Positions 17,873-25,630 are shown, counted from the stretch's first letter. The stretch is 33,980 nucleotides of DNA from a bacterium (GCA_023150945.1 JAKLJX010000040.1:1-33980); one strand, 5' to 3'. Program-made: numbers and translations. The notes: generated from the letters alone by a model not told the origin.

Positions 17873-20242
17873 ATGAACTCATCCCAATGTCTTCAACGCT
17901 TGGCGGCCATTATCGTCCTGCTGAGCCTCGTCACCGCCAGCACAGCCCGCGCGCAAACCAATGTCAGCGTCTATGCCACTGGACTGGTCTCGCCCATGGG
18001 ACTTGAGATTGATGCGCAAGGCCGCCTCTGGGTGGCAGAACAAGGCACAGGGAATAACGACAGCCGGATATCAGTCGTGACAACTGACGGACACGTTCAT
18101 CCGTTTCTCACCGGCCTTCCTTCCGAGTTGGTTGAAGGCGATCCGCTGGGCGCCGAGCATCTCCATTTCGACGGCAACGGCAATCTCTTGATCATGCAAG
18201 GTGAAGGTTCGGATTGGCTTTCGGAGTCGATGCTCACCATCGATGTTTCCGGATTCGTGCCCGGCGATACGGCGCGCCGCCTCAACGATTTGACGGCGGT
18301 CCATAGAATTGGGCCTTTCGCTTTGCGCAATGGCGCTCCGAGCACCAACCCTTATGCAATGGCTTTTGGGCCGGACAAGAATCTTTACATTGTTGACTCC
18401 GGCGCCAATGGCATCGTCAAGCTTGACCGCTGCACGGACAATCTCAGCGTTTTTGTCGGCTTCGATCCCATCTCCAACCCGACCACCGAAGGCCCGCCCA
18501 TGATCGATCCCGTGCCGACGGGAATCGTTGCCGCCGGCAATAAATTCTATGTCGGACTTTTCCTGGGATTTCCCTTTTTGCCCGACTCGTCGCGGATTAT
18601 GGAAGTCGAGCTTGGCGGCAGGATCACCACTCTTAGAAACGGCCTCACCTCCGTGGTCGATTTGGCGATTGATCCCAGCGACGGCAATCTCGTGTTTCTT
18701 CAGTATGCGCGGTGGGAATTTCCCTTTGTGCCGAACACGGGCGGCGTCTTCAAGCTGAAGGCAGGAAAAGTGGACACCATCGCGTATGGATTGAATTTTC
18801 CAACTGGATTGCGTTTTGCCCCGAATGGCGATCTGTTCGTTTCCAGTTTTGCCGACGGACAAATTCTGAAAATCACCTCGCCTCTTGCTGTGGGGGTGTG
18901 GCGCCTCCAAACCACTGTGAGCGGCAACCTTCCGCTTGTCAGTGTCAAAGCCGTGAGCAGAGACGTGGCTTGGATTGCCGGTTTTGGCGGCACGGTCTAT
19001 CGCACCACGGACGGCGGGAAAAACTGGATTCCCACGGCAACCAAGGCCTCGACCACCGAAGCCCTGGCATGTATTGCGGCCCTCGACGCCACGACGGCGT
19101 TTGCCGGAGGCGGCGGGCCAGATTGGGGAGGTGGAAACACCAAGATCTACCGCACCACGAATGGCGGGCAGAGCTGGGAGGCCGTTTACACCGCAACCGG
19201 CGCCAACTCTTTCTGGAACTGGATTCACTTTTTCGACAGCCAAAACGGCATTGCTCAGAGCGATCCGCCCGTGGCCGGCGGGAATTTCTTGATTGTCAAA
19301 ACCAGCGACGGCGGAAAAACCTGGACGCCAATCGCCAACCCGCCCGATGCAAATACGAACGAGTATGGTGTTTCCAACAGCTTCCATTTCTACGATAATC
19401 TCAATGGCTGGTTCGGCACCGGTCACCCGCCGTTTGTTCCGGGCGGCAGCGCCGGACGAGTATTTCGCACCACCGACGGCGGCAACACCTGGACGCCTTT
19501 TGCTTCAGGAAATGGCAATAGCGTAAATGCGGTGAGATTCATTTCACCCACCGTCGGCATTCGCACTTCAAATACTGCTCCATTTTTGACGCGCTCTGTG
19601 GATGGCGGCCAAACCTGGACGCCGGTCAACGGCCTGCCGGTTGCAAACATTCGGCAGATGGTTGCCGCAACGGGCGTCAATACGCCGAGCCTCAATCAGC
19701 TTTGGGTTTACGGTGAAGCGGATGCTCCATTCATCTTGTCCAGCACCGACGGCGGCGTGACTTGGCAACGGCAGCCGATTGTGGGCACCGTCGAGTACCC
19801 TATCTTTCACCTGTCGGCGGTGACCATCGGGGCTTCGAGCGATAGCGTCCAAGCTTTCGGGATTACTCTCGATATCAATACACTCGCTCACGGCGGACAG
19901 ATTTTCAATTATCGCGAGCGCTTGGGATTTGTGACCGGCGTGAAAGAACCGGCAAGCCTTCCGCTCGAATACACGCTCTCGCAAAACTATCCCAACCCTT
20001 TCAATCCGGAGACCAGAATCAGGTATCAACTGGCGAACCCGGATCGCGTTGCCTTGAAAATCTACAACATGCTGGGGCAGGAAGTGCGAACGCTGATCGA
20101 CGAATTCAAGCCTGCTGGCTCTTATGAAGTGTCGTGGGATGGCAAGGACAACGCCGGCCAGCGTGCGCCGAGCGGCATGTATCTGTATCGTGTCGAGGCG
20201 CAAGGATTGGTACAAACGAAGAAGATGATATTGGCGAAATAA
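17873..20242 (+). CDS. Secreted ScyD/BNR-repeat protein with sorting domain
   Basis: This 789-residue secreted protein follows an AAAGGAG ribosome binding site six bases before its ATG. A signal peptide (1-28, ending STARAQ) leads into an NHL/ScyD-like beta-propeller (about 30-345; VSPMGLEIDAQGRLWVAE, GPDKNLYIVDSGANGIVKL). A second propeller-like part (about 350-690) carries six Asp-box motifs of the form TxDGGxTW (TTDGGKNW, TTNGGQSW, TSDGGKTW, TTDGGNTW, SVDGGQTW, STDGGVTW), as in Ycf48/sialidase-type repeats. The last 90 residues (QNYPNPFNPETRI, MLGQEVRTLIDE, PSGMYLYRVEA) repeat the C-terminal module of the large hydrolase. Both would use the same export route, probably type IX. No catalytic residues are recognisable. 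The position suggests control by the upstream sigma-54 activator. Confidence 0.88.
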   Translation: MNSSQCLQRLAAIIVLLSLVTASTARAQTNVSVYATGLVSPMGLEIDAQGRLWVAEQGTGNNDSRISVVTTDGHVHPFLTGLPSELVEGDPLGAEHLHFDGNGNLLIMQGEGSDWLSESMLTIDVSGFVPGDTARRLNDLTAVHRIGPFALRNGAPSTNPYAMAFGPDKNLYIVDSGANGIVKLDRCTDNLSVFVGFDPISNPTTEGPPMIDPVPTGIVAAGNKFYVGLFLGFPFLPDSSRIMEVELGGRITTLRNGLTSVVDLAIDPSDGNLVFLQYARWEFPFVPNTGGVFKLKAGKVDTIAYGLNFPTGLRFAPNGDLFVSSFADGQILKITSPLAVGVWRLQTTVSGNLPLVSVKAVSRDVAWIAGFGGTVYRTTDGGKNWIPTATKASTTEALACIAALDATTAFAGGGGPDWGGGNTKIYRTTNGGQSWEAVYTATGANSFWNWIHFFDSQNGIAQSDPPVAGGNFLIVKTSDGGKTWTPIANPPDANTNEYGVSNSFHFYDNLNGWFGTGHPPFVPGGSAGRVFRTTDGGNTWTPFASGNGNSVNAVRFISPTVGIRTSNTAPFLTRSVDGGQTWTPVNGLPVANIRQMVAATGVNTPSLNQLWVYGEADAPFILSSTDGGVTWQRQPIVGTVEYPIFHLSAVTIGASSDSVQAFGITLDINTLAHGGQIFNYRERLGFVTGVKEPASLPLEYTLSQNYPNPFNPETRIRYQLANPDRVALKIYNMLGQEVRTLIDEFKPAGSYEVSWDGKDNAGQRAPSGMYLYRVEAQGLVQTKKMILAK

Positions 20243-20311
20243 GGTCAAGTGGCCTGAATGGCAGTAACGAGGGACATGGCTGGTTCTTCCCCGCAAACAA
20301 TCACGCCGCGA

Positions 20312-20355
20312 AAAAACTCCCACAGAAAGAGGTGCTCGTTTCCGTGGGAGTTTTG
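20312..20355. terminator. Bidirectional rho-independent terminator
   Basis: AAAACTCCCAC (20313-20323) pairs with GTGGGAGTTTT (20344-20354), and GAAA/TTTC inside extends the stem. It lies between two convergent genes and has A and T tracts at both sides, so it can serve both strands. Confidence 0.75.
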
Positions 20356-20420
20356 TGTTGGGCCAACCGCTAGGCCGCTCATTTTCTCCCGGCAGCGGGC
20401 CATCGTTCGGCAGGCAGACA

Positions 20421-20648
20421 TCATGCGCGGAAGAGGCATCGGCTGTCGCACAGGCACGGTAAGCTTGCCGCCTCCCGCACAATCAGCTCGGGATAATCCC
20501 ATTCCGCCGCATCGGTCAACTTGAAGCAGCGCGCTGGAGACAGGGCAATGGCCTTGCCATTCTCGACAACATGCTGATCACGGCGGGCCTGCCGCTGTTG
20601 TGCTTCTTGAAGTGTGGACCTGGCAGTCTCACCTCGATTGGCACCACA
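20421..20648 (-). other. Protein-like open extension after the DUF2293 stop
   Basis: Immediately after the TAA that ends the DUF2293 frame, the same frame stays open for 75 codons to TGA 20421-20423. It reads like real protein (QARRDQHVVENGKAIALSP, then ARCFKLTDAAEWDYPELIVRE). No ATG, GTG or TTG start with a ribosome binding site is available near its beginning. It could be the lost C-terminal part of the DUF2293 gene or a remnant of another gene. No family assignment. Confidence 0.35.
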
Positions 20649-21339
20649 TTACCGCCACGACGCCAAAACCTGCTCGACTTCCCCTCGCACCATGGCGCGG
20701 GCTTGCGGCCGTTCGATTCCGCGGGAGAGCAGCTCGTCATAGCCGGTGAATTGGTGCCGGATATGCGCCTGCACCGCCAGCACGATCGCTTCATCATCGA
20801 ACTGTTTGGCGGCCGCGCTGCGCCCGACGCGGCCGCTGTATTTAAGGCAGGCATGTTCTGCGATCTTTTTCGCGGTTTCCGGCGGACACCGGGGAAACAC
20901 ACGCAGGGTGTGCTCACCAAAGGCTTGCACGTACTCCGCATCCAGCTCAGCGCGGCGCTCCGCTTCACGCTCGCGCCGCCGTCGCCGCACTTCTTCATCC
21001 GCCAGACATTCTTCTTCCGCCTTGTCCAATGCTTCTGATTCGACCAGAATGCCCTGGCGCTCGTATTGTTTGCGCGTGCGGCTCCACTGCAGCACTTTCG
21101 CGTGCAGCCGCGCATGCTTGATCGCGCGCCGCGTCAAGGCAGCGTCGCCGCGCGGCGAGATAAACGAGATAATCCAAAACCGCGCAGGCAAGGCAGAGGG
21201 CGCCTTTTTCCTTGTTCAACGTGATGAAGCTCCCCTGCCACAACTCCCTGCCGCATTCGCTGCATTGGGAGTCGTTGCGAATCATGAAGACCAGGAGGTC
21301 TTGAGGTTTGGATGAAGTGGGCATGATTCGTTTCACCAT
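20649..21339 (-). pseudogene. DUF2293-domain protein, frameshifted
   Basis: Two overlapping frames together make one DUF2293-type protein of about 229 residues. The first (from ATG 21339) has a CxxC-x(n)-CxxC zinc-ribbon-like part (CSECGRELWQGSFITL, CLACA) and then VLDYLVYL. The second resumes with PRGDAALTRRAIKHARLHAKVL, a long Arg/Glu-rich helix (AEEECLADEEVRRRRREREAE), and the DUF2293 core FPRCPPETAKKIAEHACLKYSGRVGRSAAAK ending VEQVLASWR. Removing one base near 21156 joins them as VYLPRGDAAL, the form typical of the family. The span is 691 bases, one more than 230 codons. The domain is of unknown function. The extra base is either a genuine inactivating insertion or an assembly error. Confidence 0.8.
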
Positions 21340-21797
21340 TTTGGGATTCCAAGTTCAAGAGCACTGAAGCTTCGCCAGCGGCGGACCTGGTATGTCTTTG
21401 CTTTTTGAGTTCGCCAAAAGTCTGGGCCAGATTTCAGACAAGCTGAAACCTGAAGCCCGCGGGCAACTATAAGGCTGATTCGTACACTTTTGTCTCGCAC
21501 CATGCCTCCACCACCACGGTCATCCATCTGTCATCCAGTAAGGATCTTGTGAAGATTTGAGTACACTCCCGTGCCATTCACCCCAAAAGCTCACCGCCGA
21601 GACGCGGAGACCGCCGAGAAAGACTCTCTTGATTCTAAGACTCCGCGCTTTCCGCGGCTCCGCGGTGCAAACGGTTGCTTTGTGGTCAAGTATCATTCAG
21701 AATTCTATTCTGACTTTGAGCGCCTTAAAGGTCTGGGCATGTATGAAAGTCCCTCTACGTAGCACTACCCGGCGGCCGGAGAGAACTTCCATTTTGC
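21340..21797. other. Intergenic region carrying an interspersed repeat
   Basis: About 460 bases with no gene I can support. The main content is the palindromic repeat copy at 21585-21690, described separately. The flanks contain only short open frames. Confidence 0.4.
21585..21690 (+). repeat. Interspersed palindromic repeat, copy A
   Basis: About 105 bases beginning AAAAGCTCACCGCCGAG and ending GCTTTGTGGTCAAG. The ends are partly self-complementary (CACCGC..GAG.CGCGGAG against CTCCGCG.CTCCGCGGTG), giving a long imperfect hairpin with an ACTCTCTTGATTCTAAGA loop region. A second copy lies inverted at 24016-24124. The arrangement resembles a non-coding REP/MITE-like family. Confidence 0.75.
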
Positions 21798-22409
21798 CTA
21801 CTTGTCCGGCTCGCTCTCTTGTTGCTCGTGCAATTTCTTTTCCACGGCAGCGAAAACAAGCTCCTTGATGCGCCGGGCATGCAGGTTTGCCACCAATTCT
21901 TTGTCCAGCCTTCGCAGCGAGATTTTTCGCTTGCTGCGGTACTGATTCCGGCAATGATGGCCCAGTTCATGGGCGAATATTTCCAAAAAGAACCAGAGCA
22001 TGAGGATGGGCTCGCACGGCCAGTGCACGATCACTTCATTTTCCTTCTGCTCGATCTGGGCATAGTACTGCTGCAAGGAAGCGAGCAGACCTTTACCAAT
22101 CGACGGCAAATGCCAAGTGGTGGGCAGTGAGTAGAGATAGATGGCTTTGTCACGAGGTTGATAGAGCCCAAACGGCTTTCCGATTTCTCCTGCGCGCGCG
22201 CGCAGTTCCACTCGTGCGAGGCCATAGATGTACTTCTCGGGTATCTGGCGCAGAAGACGGAGGATGAGACTTCTCCCCATCGGGTGGATGTCGCCAGCCC
22301 GCGGCCGGCGTGAGATGACCCTCGGGATGATCCGTTCTCCGCTCCGGCTGCGTTTCATTCTGCGACGGGCGAGAACGCTTTGCTTGGTGGTGCCGTAGCT
22401 TCTACTCAT
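21798..22409 (-). CDS. Hypothetical protein with HEXXH zincin-like motif
   Basis: This 203-residue protein is of no family I recognise. A basic N-terminus (about 1-45, many Arg/Lys) precedes a domain with YIYGLARVELRARAGEIGKPFGLY. A strongly hydrophobic helix, MLWFFLEIFAHELGHH, carries the zinc-binding signature HELGH (His147, Glu148, His151). About 20 residues later KELVANLHARR offers Glu171 as a possible third ligand, an arrangement like ImmA/IrrE-type metallopeptidases. I chose the ATG at 22409 because AAAAAGGAAC lies six bases upstream; an upstream ATG at 22436 lacks this. It sits just downstream of the TMEM175-like gene, probably in one transcript interrupted by a strong hairpin. Peptidase function is inferred from the motif only. 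Confidence 0.7.
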   Translation of the reverse strand: MSRSYGTTKQSVLARRRMKRSRSGERIIPRVISRRPRAGDIHPMGRSLILRLLRQIPEKYIYGLARVELRARAGEIGKPFGLYQPRDKAIYLYSLPTTWHLPSIGKGLLASLQQYYAQIEQKENEVIVHWPCEPILMLWFFLEIFAHELGHHCRNQYRSKRKISLRRLDKELVANLHARRIKELVFAAVEKKLHEQQESEPDK

Positions 22410-22452
22410 AGTGTTCCTTTTTCGGTTGAGCGGCACCGGCTGTGCCCTTTTA

Positions 22453-22492
22453 CCGCCAGGGCTTCAGCCATTCGCTGGCGAAGCCCTGGCGG
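22453..22492. repeat. 40-base perfect-arm palindrome
   Basis: CCGCCAGGGCTTC (22453-22465) is exactly repeated in inverse as GAAGCCCTGGCGG (22480-22492) around a 14-base loop. It covers the last codons and stop of the TMEM175-like gene. No T-run follows on the minus strand, so it is more likely an RNA-processing/stability hairpin or a REP-like element than a classical terminator. Confidence 0.75.
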
Positions 22493-23240
22493 CAGAATCT
22501 TGTTTCAACTTTTGAATCTGCCGGCGAAAGATGAGACCGTTGAGCGCTTCCAGCGGACCGATCAAGGCATAAAGCCAGCCGGACATTGCCGCCCAGTTCC
22601 TGCCGCCCACAACAACCAGTCCGATGGAAGAAAGCGCAACGCCGACGCAGAGGCCATACGCTGTCATGCTGGCGCGTGTGGTAAGGATTTCAACCGGGGT
22701 CAACGCAAGCTCGTGGCGTTTGCGATAGGCGTGCCCATGCAGCAAGACAAATACGAGAAACACCGCGAGAAAGCCCAGACCATAGATGATCATAAGCGCT
22801 TCCCATTGCTCGCCTTTGATGGTGATCTCACCGCGGAATTCAATGCCCAGCACGCGCGCGAGCAGCCCGTAGTTGATCAACAACGTGAAAAGAAATTTCA
22901 ACGGATAGACATAGAACAAGATGACGAAGAGCAGCGCCGCATTGAGCACAAAAGTAAAACCGTCTTGCAGGCCGTAACGGCGGAAGAAAAGATAGTGCGC
23001 ATACCATATTGCCACCAGCGCCGTGAACGTCACCCCGAAAGCCGCAAATCCCTTCATCGTCTCCATCAACTCGTCGAAGGAAGCGGGGACTTCCAAGGAA
23101 ACCACCAACAAGGTGATCGCAAAAGCAAAGACGGCGTCGGTAAAGCCTTCGATGCGGGAGACTTCCCCACCGCGCCAGCGGAAGTATTCCTTCGCACCCA
23201 GACGTCTTTGCAGGAGCTGCCGGCGAAACATAGCTCTCAT
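22464..23240 (-). CDS. TMEM175-family (DUF1211) potassium channel-like protein
   Basis: This 258-residue integral membrane protein has about six hydrophobic helices. The first carries the family signature RIEGFTDAVFAFAITLLVVSL, the FSDAV-type motif that lines the pore of TMEM175 channels. Further helices include FAAFGVTFTALVAIWYAHYLFF, ALLFVILFYVYPLKFLFTLL, ALMIIYGLGFLAVFLVFVLL and MTAYGLCVGVALSSIGLVVV. Bacterial homologues form potassium-permeable channels. The ATG at 23240 is favoured because AAGGAG lies just upstream; longer frames extend to 23357 without support. The gene ends inside a strong palindrome and is followed 54 bases later by the HEXXH protein gene. Confidence 0.85.
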   Translation of the reverse strand: MRAMFRRQLLQRRLGAKEYFRWRGGEVSRIEGFTDAVFAFAITLLVVSLEVPASFDELMETMKGFAAFGVTFTALVAIWYAHYLFFRRYGLQDGFTFVLNAALLFVILFYVYPLKFLFTLLINYGLLARVLGIEFRGEITIKGEQWEALMIIYGLGFLAVFLVFVLLHGHAYRKRHELALTPVEILTTRASMTAYGLCVGVALSSIGLVVVGGRNWAAMSGWLYALIGPLEALNGLIFRRQIQKLKQDSAARASPANG

Positions 23241-23372
23241 TTTCTCCTTGCACCGCATGGAGCGCCACCGCAGTGGCAGGGTGGTGCGCTCAGGTGAACT
23301 GTCCCGGTACGGATTGACTTTGCGCTCAACCGTTCCAACAACCCTCTGCAGAGGCAACCTCTGCGCGCGAAT

Positions 23373-23813
23373 CTACCTCTTGATAAATACCGAACCGGTT
23401 GGGCCTGCTCCAGCTTCCTGATACCTCGCCTCGCCCGTTTTGGCCCAAACATAGTGCGGAACATTGGCTGGCGCCACATAAACCGCACCAGCGGGAATCG
23501 CCACCACCTTTGCTTCGTCGAAGGTCTCACCGAACCCCACATAGATGGTGCCCGCCAACACCGTGGTGTTGCGCTCGTCCGGATGCGTGTGCGGCGGGAT
23601 GCGCGCCCCGCTCGCCAGCTTGACGCGCAGGAGATAAGCGCCCGCCTTCTGCTCACCGCCGACAATCCATGCCACTTGCACGCCCGGCAACTGAGGCGGA
23701 TTCGTCCAGCGAATACTGTCCGGCAGAATCGGAGCCGGCGCACTGCTTTGGCCGCAGGCCGCCGAGGCCAAGGCGCTGGCGATGAGCAAAATGGCTGGGA
23801 AGATGTGTTTCAT
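23373..23813 (-). CDS. Cupin-domain lipoprotein
   Basis: This 146-residue exported protein begins MKHIFPAILLIASALASAAC, a signal peptide with a lipobox (ASAAC, Cys about 20), so it is probably membrane-anchored on the periplasmic or outer side. The mature part is a single small cupin: SGARIPPHTHPDERNTTVLAGTIYVGFG supplies the first motif with HxH and a downstream acidic residue, and IPAGAVYVAPANVPHYVWA the second motif with the last metal-binding His. The start at 23813 has GAAGGA nine bases upstream. Single-domain cupins of this type bind a metal; substrate is unknown. It lies upstream of the TMEM175-like gene on the same strand with a gap of about 130 bases. Confidence 0.85.
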   Translation of the reverse strand: MKHIFPAILLIASALASAACGQSSAPAPILPDSIRWTNPPQLPGVQVAWIVGGEQKAGAYLLRVKLASGARIPPHTHPDERNTTVLAGTIYVGFGETFDEAKVVAIPAGAVYVAPANVPHYVWAKTGEARYQEAGAGPTGSVFIKR

Positions 23814-24357
23814 GGCATGTGTCCTTCTTGTTTGTGTACCAGGTCCTGCTGTTGAGCAGCATGTTGCGGCCACGACGTGAGCATCTGCAAATGCAGCCGC
23901 ACGGCTCGCCACCCGCTGGGAGTTGGACTTTTTCAGAAGTAGCAACTGCGACCGCAGCGAGATAACCTCAATAAGCCATGGGGCGCGCAAATTCAGAATA
24001 AATTTCTAAGAGATTCTTGACCACAAAGCAACCGCTTGAACCGCGGAGACGCGGAGTGCGCAAAGTTCCAAAATCAAGAGAGTCCTTCTCCGCGTTCTTC
24101 GCGCCTGTGCGGTGAGTCTTTGCTGGGCGTTTTTCCGATTAGCTGTGAACTGGGCGTGATTATTCAGAAGAACAGCAGAGAATCGACGCGGGGAAAACGA
24201 GGGAGCAGACCTGATCGTTCCGATCAAATTTCGCCCGCCGCGGTGAAAGTCGGGCAAACCCGTCATCCCTGCACCGTGGCAGAATAATGCAAAAAAGCGG
24301 TAAGATAATCAAGCTGGATTTTGAGAGGGGAATTCATCCGCACTGGTCTTGAGCTCT
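23814..24357. other. Intergenic region with repeat copy B
   Basis: About 540 bases without a supported gene. The section 24016-24124 is the second copy of the interspersed palindromic repeat; the remainder has only short frames of poor quality. Confidence 0.4.
24016..24124 (-). repeat. Interspersed palindromic repeat, copy B (inverted)
   Basis: Reading the minus strand gives AGCAAAGACTCACCGC, then GGACTCTCTTGATTTTGGA, then CTCCGCGTCTCCGCGG and GCGGTTGCTTTGTGGTCAAG. This matches copy A at 21585-21690 along its length with scattered differences. The two copies are in opposite orientation about 2.3 kb apart and enclose the HEXXH, TMEM175-like and cupin genes. Confidence 0.75.
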
Positions 24358-24696
24358 TCATCCCTTTTTACGCTTGTCGGGCAAGATCGCCATCTGCAAT
24401 TGATCGCGATAGACAATTTGCGAGCGCTGGGGAGTCCTGCGCCGGATGACCTTCACCAAATAACCGCGCTTTTTGCCTACACTCGTCATGAGACGGCCAA
24501 TTTTGCGCCAACCAAATTCGGTGAAGTAGAAGCGCACACGCGGGTTGGAGAGATCGGGGGCGGGAAGATGCATTTCCCACATGATGTCCGCCAAAGCCGA
24601 GGCTGGTCCTTTCAATATCGGGACAGGCCTGAGCACCGCCTCACTCTTTTCTTCATCCCAATTCCATTTTTCATCGACCAGAATGCGGTAGATCAT
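24358..24696 (-). CDS. Hypothetical protein, 112 residues
   Basis: I do not recognise the family. The composition is protein-like, with a basic C-terminal half: VRFYFTEFGWRKIGRLM, KKRGYLVKVIRRRTPQRSQIVYRD and a lysine-rich tail. That suggests a small soluble, possibly nucleic-acid-contacting protein, but there is no motif to prove it. The chosen start is ATG 24696 (MIYRILVDEKWNWDEE). The frame is open to 24810, but that upstream part runs into an ATCTGCGG-type interspersed sequence and reads poorly. No strong ribosome binding site supports either start. Its reading frame is intact, unlike its neighbour to the right. Confidence 0.55.
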   Translation of the reverse strand: MIYRILVDEKWNWDEEKSEAVLRPVPILKGPASALADIMWEMHLPAPDLSNPRVRFYFTEFGWRKIGRLMTSVGKKRGYLVKVIRRRTPQRSQIVYRDQLQMAILPDKRKKG

Positions 24697-24754
24697 GAGC
24701 CTGGCGATCAGCTTATTCCTCAGTGCGCCTCTCGCCGCAACCCAATCGGGCGCA

Positions 24755-24829
24755 GATGAAGGCAGATTCACACGGCATCTGAGTTCGTTTATCTGCGGCA
24801 GTCGGCGCAAATCTGCGGATCAAAGTCTT
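24755..24829. repeat. ATCTGCGG-type interspersed sequence
   Basis: A degenerate stretch with repeated AGATGAAGGCAGATT / ATCTGAG / TTTATCTGCGG / AAATCTGCGGATCAAAG words in both orientations. It resembles intergenic repeat elements composed of ATCTGCG words found in several bacterial groups. Only one copy is seen here, so the call is tentative. Confidence 0.35.
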
Positions 24830-24877
24830 GGCAGGAGAAATCGCCTGTGCAGTCCCCAGCAATAGCCTTTTCCTTGG

Positions 24878-25033
24878 TCAGCAGGTGATGCAGAACTTCG
24901 TCGGATAGAGAGCCTTCAAGCTGTCGGCGGCAACGCTGCTTCTGTCCGCAGCGGGACTCGCGAGGCTGCTATGGTCAACACTCGACAGCAGCAGCGCGAA
25001 ATACAGCAAGAATTTGGGGATGATTTTCGTCAT
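24878..25033 (-). CDS. Short exported peptide or truncated secreted protein
   Basis: A 51-codon frame starts MTKIIPKFLLYFALLLSSVD, a convincing signal peptide, with AAAGG just before the ATG. The rest (about 30 residues) has no recognisable domain and ends KFCITC-stop. It may be a true small exported peptide or the N-terminus of a longer secreted protein that has been truncated; the surrounding region looks decayed, which favours the latter. Confidence 0.4.
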   Translation of the reverse strand: MTKIIPKFLLYFALLLSSVDHSSLASPAADRSSVAADSLKALYPTKFCITC

Positions 25034-25080
25034 TGGCCTTTCTCACTCGTTCGACGATCAAATCACGATTGCAGGGCCGG

Positions 25081-25563
25081 CGAAAGGCAGCATTTACGCC
25101 ACAGCGGCAATCAGCTCCGGATCGCCGTTGCCATTGATCAAGATGATTTCTGCAAAAGGAAGATCAGCCGCGGCTCGAAGCGCATGGGGCGTTGTGTGAC
25201 CGGACTGGTACCCTGTCGCCCGCAAAAGCCCGTTTACATGATAAAGGTATCCTTTCCAATGCGCTGTTTGAGTTTAACCAGCAAAAACAGAGCAATGCCA
25301 TTGCTGTGGTTCATGCCGCTGCCTTTGGCCGCCTCCATTGAACGAAACAAACCGAAATCAAAATTGCCAGGAACCGGCGGAAAATTGCCGCTCATGCCGA
25401 ACCTCCAGAACTCGGTGTGGAGGTTGGCGGCGTTGTGCAGGCCGGAACGTTCGGCAGCGATGGAACCACGTTGTTCGGGTGAAACAGGCGGAAGTCGAGC
25501 GCAGGCCGGCACAAAGCTAAACTCAAGCATGGTAGTAAAAAATATCACGGTATTTCGAGTCAT
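25081..25563 (-). pseudogene. Decayed coding sequence
   Basis: The frame from 25563 (MTRNTVIFFTTMLEFSFVPAC, a possible exported or lipoprotein start) runs 109 codons to TAA at 25234. It ends GMNHSNGIALFLLVKLKQRIGKDTF, reminiscent of a helix in gluzincin peptidases. From about 25275 another frame takes over with equally protein-like sequence (HWKGYLYHVNGLLRATGYQ, then ADLPFAEIILINGNGDPELI), up to a stop near 25100. The change of frame suggests a broken gene for an exported protein. I cannot assign the family, and part of this could be chance. Confidence 0.35.
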
Positions 25564-25630
25564 GAAAATTTTCTCTCATTACAAAATCGATTGATTCGGC
25601 TTCTTCGTGAGGAAACGATTTCGCTGCGCA

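Noticed and set aside
18071-19426. A 451-codon open frame on the minus strand
   Set aside because: Antisense to the ScyD/BNR-repeat gene, with no recognisable domain or ribosome binding site.
21571-21762. A plus-strand frame beginning MPFTPKAHRRDAETAEKD
   Set aside because: It translates the interspersed palindromic repeat; the same kind of peptide arises from the inverted copy at 24016-24124, so it is repeat sequence and not a gene.
22380-23297. A 305-codon open frame on the plus strand
   Set aside because: Antisense to the TMEM175-like gene, whose signature motif and hydrophobic helices are convincing.
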